A DNA stretch of 44,205 nt from an uncultured Clostridia bacterium (GCA_947177735.1 CAMWVP010000010.1:1-44205), one strand, 5' to 3'; counted from the stretch's first letter, positions 10,949 to 22,019 are shown. Notes: generated by a model from the letters alone, not told the origin. Made by a program: numbers and translations.

Positions 10949-12307
10949 TTATGCAAACGGTCCGATAAACTGCACGGGTTTTGTGTCGCTGTTTATCTTA
11001 TCAAACTTATAGCCCTCGTCCTTAAGCACCTTTATAATATCCTCCAGAACCCAAACGGTATTCTGCCTGTTCGGCGAATCATGCATAAGCACTATCGAAC
11101 GGTAATTGCCCCGGACATCCATTGGGATGGAATTGTACATCTGCGTCCAGGTAGCCCCCGTGACATCATAGCTGTCCACGTTCCAGTCGAAGAACCTGAA
11201 GCCGCGCCGCGACATCTCCGCGATTATCGCGTCTCTTGTATCTTCGTTGAAATCGTTGTTGCTGCCGCCCGGGAAACGGAATATCTCCGTGCTTATCCCC
11301 GTAGCGCTGCGGATTATATCCCACGCCTCGTAAAAGTCGTCCAGAAACGCCTCTACGGACGCGTATATCTTTTCATACTCGTGCGACGCGCTGTGCACGC
11401 CGATGGCGTGTCCGTCGTTCGCGATAGCCCTTAAAGTCGCCGCGCACTCCTCCGAGCGGTCCGGCACGACAAAGAACGTCGCCTTGACATTATTCTCTTT
11501 AAGGTAGGACAATATCGAGTAAGTGTGATTGGACGGTCCGTCATCGAATGTCAAGTAGATAACGTTCTCCTCACGCACATACTCGGGCGGCTCGGAAACG
11601 TACATATCCTCGTAAAGCGCCGCGTACTCTCCCTGCGGCTCGCTCGTGTTATCGGGCACCGTGCTTGACGGCTCGTCGGTGCTGCTCGAGCTCTCGGGCG
11701 TACTGCTGCTCTGCGGAGGCGTGCTTGAAGCGGGCGGCGTTGTCTGCGGATTCTTTTTGTTGATATACGCGACAATGTCGTCGTCGGACAGCCCGCACTG
11801 CTTGAGTATCTCGTAATAGTCGTCGATCTTTCCGCCGCTCTTGTTGGCGATGATCGTGATGATATCCTTATCGGAGACGCCGTTTTTCGACATAATCTCG
11901 TAAAGGCTCTCGCCGCTTACGGTGTTCTTGGACGCCGCGAGCGCGACTATCTCCTTATCCGACAGCCCCGCCTTGGACATCGCGTCGTAAAATCCCTGTG
12001 CGTCAAGGCTCTCCTTTCCGTATATATAGGCAACAAAGTCCTCATACGCTATCCCGCTCTTGGCGAAGATAGTATCGAACGCCTCTATCGTGCCCGCCTT
12101 ATCCTTGACAAGCATATCCGTCACCAGCTGGAGCCTGCGGTTCTCGTCCTCCACCGACTCTATCCGCGTCTCGACCTCGGACAGCTTGGCGCTGTTCCGC
12201 GCGAAAAGCACCCCGAACACCACAGCGGCAGCCAACGGAAGAAAAAACAATATAGCCAGTACTGTTTTTATCAGCACCTTAAAAAACTCAACGCTGCCAA
12301 AACGCAT
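10949..12307 (-). CDS. Membrane-anchored polysaccharide (peptidoglycan) deacetylase with four 29-aa repeats
   Basis: 452 residues. An N-terminal membrane span (about 11-35) is followed by a short coiled coil (40-65) and four tandem 29-residue repeats from residue 77 to about 185 (pattern hydrophobic-Y-E-I-M-S-K-x-G-h-S-D-K-D-I). A Ser/Thr/Pro linker (188-225) leads to a NodB deacetylase domain. Its motifs are all present: TFDDGPS, HSASH, RFPGG, DWNVDSYD and VLMHD. It likely removes acetyl groups from cell-wall sugars outside the cell. Start 12307 follows GAAGAGGTT. The own promoter is at 12362-12390. Confidence 0.9.
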   Translation of the reverse strand: MRFGSVEFFKVLIKTVLAILFFLPLAAAVVFGVLFARNSAKLSEVETRIESVEDENRRLQLVTDMLVKDKAGTIEAFDTIFAKSGIAYEDFVAYIYGKESLDAQGFYDAMSKAGLSDKEIVALAASKNTVSGESLYEIMSKNGVSDKDIITIIANKSGGKIDDYYEILKQCGLSDDDIVAYINKKNPQTTPPASSTPPQSSSTPESSSSTDEPSSTVPDNTSEPQGEYAALYEDMYVSEPPEYVREENVIYLTFDDGPSNHTYSILSYLKENNVKATFFVVPDRSEECAATLRAIANDGHAIGVHSASHEYEKIYASVEAFLDDFYEAWDIIRSATGISTEIFRFPGGSNNDFNEDTRDAIIAEMSRRGFRFFDWNVDSYDVTGATWTQMYNSIPMDVRGNYRSIVLMHDSPNRQNTVWVLEDIIKVLKDEGYKFDKINSDTKPVQFIGPFA

Positions 12308-12361
12308 TTTTTAACCTCTTCAATGTTTCTGTATATTAAGAAATAATTCCCCTATTATTTA

Positions 12362-12390
12362 ATAATACTATAAAAAATGTAATTTGTCAA
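12362..12390 (-). promoter_or_regulatory. Sigma-A promoter for the deacetylase-bactofilin(-atp) genes
   Basis: On the minus strand TTGACA (12385-12390) and TATTAT (12362-12367) are separated by 17 bp. It lies about 55 bp upstream of the deacetylase start and after the terminator of the cyclophilin unit. No other clear promoter was seen before the atp genes, so it may also feed them. Confidence 0.75.
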
Positions 12391-12484
12391 TAGCAACAAT
12401 AGACAAAACCGAGTTATTACGCGAAAATGCTCTTTTTTATGACAAATTTATTTGCCGTTTTTTGTTGGTTTTGCACAAAAACAG

Positions 12485-12509
12485 AAAAAGGCACAATATT
12501 TCGTGTGCC
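12485..12509 (-). terminator. Rho-independent terminator of the proC-cyclophilin unit
   Basis: On the minus strand GGCACA and TGTGCC form a 6-bp stem with an 8-nt loop, directly followed by TTTTTCTGTTTTT. It lies downstream of cyclophilin and of repeat C, and upstream of the deacetylase promoter. Confidence 0.7.
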
Positions 12510-12522
12510 ATTTTCCGGAATA

Positions 12523-12683
12523 GACCTCCTCGGAAACCGGAGAAGTGCCGTATGACGCAGCAATTATGTCGTAAGGCGAAGTCCATTTTCCGCAGGAATA
12601 CTGTATGTATTTCAAGGAAAATGGGCAAAGCCTTACGGCAAAAGGGCAAGTCAGACGGTGCTTCGGAGGTTTCCGAGGTGGTC
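12523..12683. repeat. Dispersed hairpin element, copy C (downstream of cyclophilin)
   Basis: 161 bp, inverted relative to copies A and B. The outer arms GACCTCCTCGGAAACC and GGTTTCCGAGGTGGTC pair. Inside, GTAAGGC/GCCTTAC and CCATTTTCC/GGAAAATGG bracket the shared core at 12592-12615. It begins 11 nt after the cyclophilin stop. The short open frames across it are repeat sequence, not genes. Confidence 0.75.
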
Positions 12684-12694
12684 TGTTATGTCAG

Positions 12695-13168
12695 TTATTC
12701 TTCAATATAAACGCGCTTCATACGCACGTCTTTCAAGGGACGATCGTTGTAGTCGGTCTCAACTGCCGCTATCTCGTCCACCGTCTCTATCCCCTCGACC
12801 ACTCTGCCGAACGCGGCGTAGCTGCCGTCGAGGTGCGGAGCGTCCTTGTGCATGATAAAGAACTGGCTGGAAGCCGAATCGTTGGCTCTGCTGCGCGCCA
12901 TGGAGATAACTCCGCGCTCGTGCTTTATGTCATTCGGCACGCCGTTCGCCAAAAACTCTCCCTTGATCTTCTCGGAAGCGCCGCCCGTACCGTTGCCGAG
13001 CGGGTCGCCGCCCTGTATCATAAAGCCGCTTATGACCCTGTGAAAGATCAGCCCGTCATAAAATCCCTCGCCTGCCAGTTTCAGGAAGTTCGCGACGGTT
13101 ATCGGAGCTTTATCCGGATAAAGCTCCAGCTTGATCTCCTTGCCGTTTTCCATTTCGATTATAACCAT
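12695..13168 (-). CDS. Cyclophilin-type peptidyl-prolyl cis-trans isomerase
   Basis: 157 residues covering one complete cyclophilin domain. The signature runs FYDGLIFHRVISGFMIQGGDP, then GVISMARS, SASSQFFIM and AFGRVVEG, with the catalytic Arg in FHRV. There is no signal peptide, so it acts in the cytoplasm on proline bonds during folding. It lies 18 bp after proC in what looks like one unit. Confidence 0.93.
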   Translation of the reverse strand: MVIIEMENGKEIKLELYPDKAPITVANFLKLAGEGFYDGLIFHRVISGFMIQGGDPLGNGTGGASEKIKGEFLANGVPNDIKHERGVISMARSRANDSASSQFFIMHKDAPHLDGSYAAFGRVVEGIETVDEIAAVETDYNDRPLKDVRMKRVYIEE

Positions 13169-13186
13169 AGTTCCTCCAAATCAATC

Positions 13187-13984
13187 TTATTTTCCGCCCA
13201 ACTCGTAAGCCCGCTTGGTGCAAGCCTCACAAGCGTTTATTGCCGTATGCACCAGCCCCGAATGCTCGAGCACCTCCAGCCCCGCGAGCGTTGTGCCGCC
13301 CGGAGAGGATACCTGCTTTATCAGCTCGTCCACCGTCATGCCGCTCTCGGTCATCATTTTCGCCGAGCCTATCAGCGACTGCGCGAATAATCTCAGCGCC
13401 GCACCGGGGTCTATCCCAACGCTTTGTGCATATTGCACAAAGCCCTTTGCGTATACGTAAATGAACGCGGGAGAGCTGCCGTTTATCGCGATGACCTCTT
13501 TCATCTTGTCCGCGGGAATGACCTCCGTTATTCCGCAGGAGCCGATGATCTTCCTCGCGAACGCAAATTCGTCGTCCGACACCATTCCATCACGGCTCAT
13601 CGCCGAAGCGCCTACGCCGAGCATCATCGGCGTATTCGGCATAACGAGCACTACCTTAGCATTTGCAAAGGTGCGCTCGCGTATGTATTCGGCGGAGATA
13701 CCCGCGCAGATGGAAATAATTACCACGCCCTCGTTAGCGGCGCTCTTGATGTCCGCGAGCACTCCGTCAAGCTGCTGAGGCTTGACGGCAAGCAGAATAT
13801 AGTCGCACTTCTTGGCTATCTCAAACACGCTCGGAGCCGCCGTGGCTCCGACGAACCTAAGATCCTTGAGCTTCTCCTCGTTGCTGTCATAGGCAAAGAC
13901 CGCGGTGTTGCCGAGCTTGCCGTTAATTCCCTTGATGATCGCGCCGCCCATATTGCCGACGCCGATAAAACCCAATTTTGTCAT
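13187..13984 (-). CDS. proC: Pyrroline-5-carboxylate reductase
   Basis: 265 residues from MTKLGFIGVGNMGGAI, the NADPH-binding fold, followed by AVKPQQL. The C-terminal dimer signature is intact (LIKQVSSPGGTTLAGLEVLE). It performs the last step of proline synthesis. The start at 13984 has GAAAGG upstream and the family N-terminus. The longer frame to 14056 runs into folT. It probably shares a transcript with folT upstream and cyclophilin downstream. Confidence 0.95.
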   Translation of the reverse strand: MTKLGFIGVGNMGGAIIKGINGKLGNTAVFAYDSNEEKLKDLRFVGATAAPSVFEIAKKCDYILLAVKPQQLDGVLADIKSAANEGVVIISICAGISAEYIRERTFANAKVVLVMPNTPMMLGVGASAMSRDGMVSDDEFAFARKIIGSCGITEVIPADKMKEVIAINGSSPAFIYVYAKGFVQYAQSVGIDPGAALRLFAQSLIGSAKMMTESGMTVDELIKQVSSPGGTTLAGLEVLEHSGLVHTAINACEACTKRAYELGGK

Positions 13985-14045
13985 TTCGGAAGCCTTTCTT
14001 AATTTTCTGTCACGGAGATCGATTTTTATGCAAACCGTTTTTGGT

Positions 14046-14693
14046 CTAAAATTCAATCTCTATGTTTATAGGTGGTTTTTTTGATTTGAATACTCTTGTG
14101 TATGCCGCTTTGACAGGGTACATCGTAAGCAGCAGCAAAAGCACGTCAAAAGGCATTTTGATAAAGTTTGTTCCCACTCTTGCCCACAGCTTCACCCAGA
14201 ATACTTCGGGAGCGATGTAGCCCGTTAGAACTTGGAACGAGGTGTTCATAAGCAGGTTGCAGATGACAATGACCGTGAACTTCGCCAGAACTATCCGCAG
14301 GAAGGAGCTCCAATTCGCGCCTATCGACTTTATGAACGGTTTTCCTCCCGAAAGGTCGGGCTTTATTACCGCAAAGTCATAAAGAAAAATACCGTAAAGC
14401 AGACCGCCCGTCATCTCAACCAGCGTGAAGAGCGGGTTGAACGCGTCTATATTCTGCGCGATGAACATTCCGAGAATATCCGTTATTCCTCCCGCAAGGA
14501 AAGCAACAACGGGTCCGAACAGCATACCGATAGCTGCCAGCGCGACAAACGCCACGCTTATCTTACAAAAAGGCAGGTTGATCGTTACCGACTTCAGCGC
14601 CAGATCGAGCGCGATAAGTATCGCCGTAACGCACAAACAGCGCAGGTTTTTCAGTTCCAGTGCCGATCTCTTAAAATTAGCAAAAAAAGCCAT
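14046..14693 (-). CDS. folT: ECF transporter S component for folate
   Basis: 215 residues with about six membrane spans. The hydrophobic segments, VEMTGGLLYGIFLYDF and the C-terminal helix fit the substrate-binding S subunit of energy-coupling-factor transporters. The THF riboswitch in the leader identifies the substrate as folate. Start at 14693, 8 nt after GGGAGG. The shared ECF energising module (EcfA/A'/T) is not in this window. The name rests on both the protein type and the riboswitch. Confidence 0.85.
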   Translation of the reverse strand: MAFFANFKRSALELKNLRCLCVTAILIALDLALKSVTINLPFCKISVAFVALAAIGMLFGPVVAFLAGGITDILGMFIAQNIDAFNPLFTLVEMTGGLLYGIFLYDFAVIKPDLSGGKPFIKSIGANWSSFLRIVLAKFTVIVICNLLMNTSFQVLTGYIAPEVFWVKLWARVGTNFIKMPFDVLLLLLTMYPVKAAYTRVFKSKKPPINIEIEF

Positions 14694-14765
14694 TCCATTA
14701 TCCTCCCATAATACGACTTTTCCGCTATATATAAAAGAATAATCAAATGGCTTATTCAATTTATG

Positions 14766-14864
14766 TACAGCGAGATGCGAATACCGCACCGCAAGCGCTT
14801 GGCTTTTCGTCCGCCCGACAACTCTCCGTTCGGTCGGCACTTAACGCGCGGTATTCTACTCTGT
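14766..14864 (-). ncRNA. THF (tetrahydrofolate) riboswitch upstream of folT
   Basis: The minus-strand RNA begins ACAGAGTAGA and contains the conserved GCGTTAAGTG, GAACGGA, GTTGTC, GGACGAAAAGCC and CTTGCGGTGCGG blocks of the THF class. An 8-bp helix pairs AATACCGC (14848-14855) with GCGGTATT (14780-14787), and ACAG/CTGT closes the base. A weak AU stem with TTTT at 14733-14757 follows and may be the expression platform. The aptamer begins only 20 nt after the pfkA stop, so it probably acts inside a pfkA-folT transcript. Folate binding should reduce folT expression. Confidence 0.9.
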
Positions 14865-14883
14865 GAACGTTTTCTTGTTTCTT

Positions 14884-15846
14884 TTAGAAGTTGATATCGT
14901 TGAGTATCTTATACAGACGCTCGTCGAAGGGCTTCTTCATGGAGAGCGCCTCCTGGATATCAACGTCGTACACCTTGCCGTCCTTGCGGCCGACAACGCG
15001 GTTGCCGATACCCTGCTCGAGCAGCTCAACGGCATAGTAACCCATCTCGGACGCGAGCACTCTGTCGCGCACGGTGGGCGAGCCGCCGCGCTGAACATGA
15101 CCGAGTATAGTGGCTCTCGCCTCGATACCCGTCTCCTCGTGGATAGTCTTGGCGATATCCTCCGTACCTCCTACGCCCTCGGCAACTACGATGATAATAT
15201 GCTTCTTGCCGTCCGCGCGCACCTCCTTGATACGCTGGATCATCTTTGCCATATCGTGCTCCACTTCGGGAACGAGCACAGCCGTCGCACCGCAGGCGAT
15301 ACCCGCGTTGAGCGCGATGTGACCCGCGTGTCTGCCCATTACCTCAACGACGGAGCAGCGCTCATGAGAACGGCTTGTGTCGCGGAGCTTGTCAACGAGC
15401 TCCATAACGGTATTGAGCGCGGTATCGTAACCGATGGTATACTCGGAGCACTGGATATCGTTGTCGATGGTTCCGGGGATCCCGACGCAGGGAATACCCG
15501 CCTTGGACAGATCCGCCGCGCCTCTGAAGGAGCCGTCGCCGCCGATAACGACGATACCGCTCATATTCTTCTCCTCGCATATCTGCTTAGCCTTTTCGAT
15601 ATTCTCCCACTCCTTGAACTCGGGGCAGCGCGCCGTATATATCATCGTACCGCCGCGCTGGATAATATCCGATACCATGCGGACATCAAGCTGAACGAAC
15701 TCGCGGTTGAGCAAGCCGTTGTAGCCCTTAAGAATGCCTATTACCTCAAAGCCCTTTGCGAGTGCCGTTCTCGTTACGGAACGCACAGCCGCGTTCATGC
15801 CGGGTGCGTCGCCGCCGCTCGTCAGTACGCCGATTCTTTTTTTCAT
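14884..15846 (-). CDS. pfkA: ATP-dependent 6-phosphofructokinase
   Basis: 320 residues, the bacterial standard length. MKKRIGVLTSGGDAPGMNAA is the ATP-binding start. VVIGGDGSFRGA and GIPGTIDNDI carry the catalytic residues, and PGTIDND rather than PKTIDND indicates ATP instead of pyrophosphate use. EVMGRHAGHIAL binds fructose-6-phosphate. It commits sugar to glycolysis. Start 15846 follows AAGGAGAGATAATT. It has its own promoter at 15967-15995 and a leader containing a 15-bp inverted repeat. Confidence 0.96.
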   Translation of the reverse strand: MKKRIGVLTSGGDAPGMNAAVRSVTRTALAKGFEVIGILKGYNGLLNREFVQLDVRMVSDIIQRGGTMIYTARCPEFKEWENIEKAKQICEEKNMSGIVVIGGDGSFRGAADLSKAGIPCVGIPGTIDNDIQCSEYTIGYDTALNTVMELVDKLRDTSRSHERCSVVEVMGRHAGHIALNAGIACGATAVLVPEVEHDMAKMIQRIKEVRADGKKHIIIVVAEGVGGTEDIAKTIHEETGIEARATILGHVQRGGSPTVRDRVLASEMGYYAVELLEQGIGNRVVGRKDGKVYDVDIQEALSMKKPFDERLYKILNDINF

Positions 15847-15894
15847 AATTATCTCTCCTTGCTGAAATATATTTCTCCGAACTCTCTGTCCGGT

Positions 15895-15946
15895 GGGCAC
15901 CTCTAAAAAACGTTTTTTCTCCAAAACAAGGTTTTTAGAGGTGCCC
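15895..15946. repeat. 15-bp perfect inverted repeat in the pfkA leader
   Basis: GGGCACCTCTAAAAA (15895-15909) and its exact complement (15932-15946) are separated by 22 bp. It lies downstream of the pfkA promoter, so the pfkA mRNA should carry this hairpin about 50 nt before the start codon. There is no T tract after it, so it is not a normal terminator. It may be the remains of a tiny mobile element or a leader-stabilising stem. Confidence 0.6.
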
Positions 15947-15966
15947 CGGTATTATTTCCACATTAT

Positions 15967-15995
15967 ATTTTACTACAAGCGTCCGTTTTCGTCAA
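15967..15995 (-). promoter_or_regulatory. Sigma-A promoter for pfkA
   Basis: On the minus strand TTGACG (15990-15995) and TAAAAT (15967-15972) are separated by 17 bp, giving a leader of about 115 nt. A 14-bp perfect palindrome lies 15 bp upstream of the -35 box. Confidence 0.75.
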
Positions 15996-16010
15996 TAGCT
16001 TTTTTTTACT

Positions 16011-16024
16011 TTGTAACGTTACAA
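16011..16024. promoter_or_regulatory. Palindrome TTGTAACGTTACAA, candidate operator
   Basis: A perfect 14-bp palindrome with a central CG, 15 bp upstream of the pfkA -35 box and 37 bp past the dnaE stop. A central CG palindrome is typical of LacI-family sites. A role in pfkA control is inference. Confidence 0.4.
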
Positions 16025-16060
16025 AAAAATAAAAGTGCTTTTTAACAAATTTTGGGTGAT

Positions 16061-19459
<3,399 letters not shown>

Positions 19460-19482
19460 AAGTCCTCCCAACAAAAGCAAAA

Positions 19483-19505
19483 GGCAAGGGTACACTCCCC
19501 TTGCC
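19483..19505 (-). terminator. Hairpin with T-rich tail directly before dnaE (copy 1)
   Basis: GGCAAGGG and CCCCTTGCC pair around a short loop. On the minus strand the stem is followed by TTTTGCTTTTG and then the dnaE ribosome site. It is nearly identical to the hairpin at 19638-19660. Because it sits in the dnaE leader, it may act as an attenuator rather than a plain terminator. Confidence 0.6.
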
Positions 19506-19506
19506 T

Positions 19507-19612
19507 CAGACTGTCGATAAACCCTCATCTACTTCGTCAACTGCTTGTTCGGCAGCCATTAAGGCTAGCCGACAAGCAGTTTTCTCGTATCTGAGGGCTT
19601 CTCGACAGTCTG
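19507..19612. mobile_element. 106-bp MITE-like palindromic element
   Basis: Terminal inverted repeats of 21 bp with two mismatches (CAGACTGTCGATAAACCCTCA-type ends, 19507-19527 and 19592-19612). A second inner palindrome is built on CTGCTTGT and ACAAGCAG. There is no coding capacity. It separates two near-identical terminator hairpins. The architecture is that of a miniature inverted-repeat element, but no clear target duplication beyond the hairpins is visible. Confidence 0.6.
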
Positions 19613-19637
19613 AATGTGGACTTTTTCTAAAAGCAGA

Positions 19638-19660
19638 GGCAAGGGTATTCTCCCCTTGCC
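19638..19660 (-). terminator. Terminator hairpin downstream of rpmF (copy 2)
   Basis: GGCAAGGG and CCCCTTGCC pair as in copy 1. On the minus strand the stem is followed by CTGCTTTTAG. It lies 54 bp after the rpmF stop and probably ends the rpmF transcript. The flanking AAAAGC and GCCTC bases also match copy 1, so the whole segment of about 35 bp is duplicated. Confidence 0.65.
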
Positions 19661-19713
19661 TCCTCTGTCTTATCCCGAAACAATACACGGACAATATCGC
19701 TGCCAAAACCGAA

Positions 19714-19899
19714 TTATTCGGCTTCCTTGACAACAACGACCTTATCCTTGTAATAACCGCAATTTCCGCAAACCCTGTGAGCGAGCTTCAGCTCTCCGCA
19801 GTTTTTGCAGCGCGAGAAAGCGGGAGCGGATAACTTCCACACCGCAGAACGTCTTTTATCACGTCTTGCACGAGATACTTTTCTCTTTGGAACTGCCAT
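19714..19899 (-). CDS. rpmF: 50S ribosomal protein L32
   Basis: 61 residues starting MAVPKRKVSRARRDKRRS, the universal L32 N-terminus. Two zinc-ribbon pairs (CKNC and CGNC) mark the zinc-binding (C+) form. The start follows GAGGGGGGTGTGCAATA. It has its own strong promoter at 19996-20024. Many bacteria have a yceD gene before rpmF; here there is none. Confidence 0.97.
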   Translation of the reverse strand: MAVPKRKVSRARRDKRRSAVWKLSAPAFSRCKNCGELKLAHRVCGNCGYYKDKVVVVKEAE

Positions 19900-19920
19900 T
19901 ATTGCACACCCCCCTCTTGT

Positions 19921-19951
19921 CAGTTGACAATGTAAAGTTGACAGTTGACAG
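19921..19951. repeat. Three AGTTGACA direct repeats in the rpmF leader
   Basis: AGTTGACA occurs at 19922, 19936 and 19943, the last two head to tail. They lie between the rpmF promoter and its start codon, so they are transcribed as TGTCAACT in the leader. No function is recognised. On the plus strand they resemble -35 boxes, but no -10 box follows. Confidence 0.5.
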
Positions 19952-19995
19952 CTTTTTACACGTGCTGCCGACTGATTTACTATCGAACATTTACC

Positions 19996-20024
19996 ATTAT
20001 ATCACACAAAAAGGGATTTGTCAA
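19996..20024 (-). promoter_or_regulatory. Consensus sigma-A promoter for rpmF
   Basis: TTGACA (20019-20024) and TATAAT (19996-20001) on the minus strand with exactly 17 bp between. Both boxes are perfect. Transcription should start about 90 nt before rpmF. Confidence 0.88.
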
Positions 20025-20059
20025 GCGGTTTTTTGAATTTTTTACAAATTCGTCAAAAC

Positions 20060-20464
20060 TCACGCAATGAACTTCTTGACGTTCTCGGGCAGCTCGGAGT
20101 TGTCGGCGGATACGGTGAGCGTTACGACGGTGCTCTGGGTGATCTTCTCGAGCTTCTCGAACATCTCGCCGAGCTTGTCGTAGTCTCTGCCCGTGATCTT
20201 GAGCGTTGCGTCGACAAAGATATCGGTGCAGTCGTGGTCGGAAGCGAGAATTCCCGCGATAAAGCCGTAGAACGCGTCCATACCCTCAACGGCGTAGTCC
20301 TCGATATTCACCAGACGAACCTTGTAGGTAATGTCCGTGTTCAGCGAAGAGCCCTTCTGGATAGCCACAACGTTGCCGTTGGACTTCTTCTCCGCCGCGT
20401 GGATAGCGTCGATGAGCACCTTGGTCTTTCCTGAACCGCGTCTGCCTGTAATAATTTTAACCAT
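20060..20464 (-). CDS. Small P-loop ATP-binding protein of unknown role
   Basis: 134 residues. Walker A is GRRGSGKT at residues 7-14, and a Walker-B-like strand reads DIFVDATLKI near residue 82. The rest is a short alpha/beta fold with no second recognisable domain. It is too small for a full AAA or ABC ATPase, and I do not recognise a named family. It follows pgi by 50 bp and is probably on the same transcript. Function unknown; nucleotide binding is the only supported statement. Confidence 0.7.
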   Translation of the reverse strand: MVKIITGRRGSGKTKVLIDAIHAAEKKSNGNVVAIQKGSSLNTDITYKVRLVNIEDYAVEGMDAFYGFIAGILASDHDCTDIFVDATLKITGRDYDKLGEMFEKLEKITQSTVVTLTVSADNSELPENVKKFIA

Positions 20465-20514
20465 GATCTTTTTCCTCCGTAATATAAACTAGCGCGACCG
20501 CGCAATACTTCCGT

Positions 20515-21855
20515 TTACAGACCCAGCTTCTTCTCAAGCTCGGCCTTTCTGTCCTCGTAGCCGGGCTTGCCCAACAGCGCGAACATATTCTTCTTGTAAC
20601 TCTCAACGCCCGGCTGATCGAACGGGTTCACACCCAACAGGTAGCCGCTTATCGCGCAGGCTTTCTCGAAGAAGTAGATCATAAAGCCAAGCTCGAACTC
20701 GTTGAGCTCCGGCACCTCGAGCACAATATTCGGCACGCCGCCCTCGGTGTGCGCGATGACTGTGCCCTCGAACGCCTTTCTGTTTACGATAGACATATTC
20801 TGATTCGACAGGAAGTTCAATCCGTCAACGTTTGTCGGCTCGTCCTTGAGGAACAGCTCCTTCTGCGGCTTGCCAAACTGGATAACGGTCTCGAACATCA
20901 CGCGCGCGCCGTCCTGAACGAACTGACCGAGCGAATGAAGATCGGTCGAGAACACCGCTGAGGACGGATACAGACCCTTGTTGTCCTTGCCCTCGCTCTC
21001 GCCGTACAGCTGCTTGAACCACTCCGCCATCATCTGGAAGCTGTTCTCATAGCTGATAAGCATCTCGACGCTCTTGCCCTTTCTGTAAAGTATGTTGCGC
21101 AGAGCGGCATACTTATAGCAGGCGTTCTTATCGAGATCGAAATACTTATACTCATCGCGCGCCGCCGCCGCGCCCTTCATCAGCGCGTCGATATCGCAGC
21201 CCGCGCAGGCTATCGGCAGCAAGCCAACAGCCGTAAGCACGGAAAATCTTCCGCCGACGTCGTCCGGGATAACGAACGTCTCGTAGCCCATCTTGTCGGA
21301 CAGCTCCTTGAGCGTTCCGCGAGCCTTGTCGGTGGTCGCGTATATCCTGCTCTTGGCACCCTCCTCGCCGTAGCGCTCCACGAGCAGATCGCGGAACACC
21401 CTGAACGCCAGCGCGGGCTCGGTCGTCGTGCCCGACTTCGAGATGATGTTCACCGAGAAGTCGCGCCCCTCAACAAGTGATATGACCTCGCTGAGGTATG
21501 TAGGCGACAGGCTGCATCCCACGAAGTATATCTCGGGAGTGTCCTTTTTCAGCGAGTTATACAGCGACGAACGCAGCGCCTCAATAGCGGCTCTCGCGCC
21601 CAGATACGAGCCGCCTATGCCGATAACTATCAGCACTTGGCTGTCGCTCTTGATCTTCGCTGCCGCCTTTTTGATGCGCTCGAACTCGTCCTTATCGTAA
21701 TCAGCGGGAAGGTCTATCCACCCCAGAAAGTCATTTCCGGGACCTTTTCTGCTCTCCAGCATCTCATGCGCCGCTTTTACCATAGGCGCGTATGCCTCCA
21801 GCTCATGCTCTCTCACAAATCCCTTTAAGTACTTGTCGTCAAGCCTTATTCCCAT
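20515..21855 (-). CDS. pgi: Glucose-6-phosphate isomerase
   Basis: 446 residues from [14 protein letters not shown], a typical Firmicutes length. Sugar-phosphate site [40 protein letters not shown] and [10 protein letters not shown] are all present. It interconverts glucose-6-phosphate and fructose-6-phosphate, one step before pfkA. The start at 21855 lies 10 nt after AAAGGAG; the ATG at 21876 overlaps that site. The promoter is at 21911-21939. Confidence 0.96.
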   Translation of the reverse strand: MGIRLDDKYLKGFVREHELEAYAPMVKAAHEMLESRKGPGNDFLGWIDLPADYDKDEFERIKKAAAKIKSDSQVLIVIGIGGSYLGARAAIEALRSSLYNSLKKDTPEIYFVGCSLSPTYLSEVISLVEGRDFSVNIISKSGTTTEPALAFRVFRDLLVERYGEEGAKSRIYATTDKARGTLKELSDKMGYETFVIPDDVGGRFSVLTAVGLLPIACAGCDIDALMKGAAAARDEYKYFDLDKNACYKYAALRNILYRKGKSVEMLISYENSFQMMAEWFKQLYGESEGKDNKGLYPSSAVFSTDLHSLGQFVQDGARVMFETVIQFGKPQKELFLKDEPTNVDGLNFLSNQNMSIVNRKAFEGTVIAHTEGGVPNIVLEVPELNEFELGFMIYFFEKACAISGYLLGVNPFDQPGVESYKKNMFALLGKPGYEDRKAELEKKLGL

Positions 21856-21910
21856 AAAATAATTGCTCCTTTCCAAAGGCCGAATCTCTTCGGCGTTTTG
21901 TCCTACTCTT

Positions 21911-21939
21911 ATTATATATTACTTTTCACTTTTTTGCAA
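21911..21939 (-). promoter_or_regulatory. Sigma-A promoter for pgi
   Basis: On the minus strand TTGCAA (21934-21939) and TATAAT (21911-21916) are 17 bp apart, about 55 bp before the pgi start. Confidence 0.75.
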
Positions 21940-22019
21940 GATTTTTTCCCTGCTTTAAACTGATTTGGAGATATTTTGCTTTTTAACCGTGTTTTTTTGT
22001 ACAATATGCACAAAACACT

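Noticed and set aside
9481-10968. Plus-strand open frame of 495 codons opposite the bactofilin gene
   Set aside because: Low-complexity antisense reading (Leu/Arg/Val-rich) of the Q/N-rich bactofilin; the minus strand has clear bactofilin repeats and a ribosome site.
12437-12710. Short open frames on both strands across repeat C
   Set aside because: They translate the hairpin element. The same peptide fragments (for example F-R-G-G-L) recur at the other copies of the repeat.
15895-15946. Terminator for dnaE
   Set aside because: The stem is perfect but lies downstream of the pfkA promoter and has no T tract after it, so it belongs to the pfkA leader.
19921-19951. Cluster of -35 boxes (TTGACA) on the plus strand
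   Set aside because: No -10 box at 16-18 bp downstream of any of them on that strand, and no rightward gene follows.
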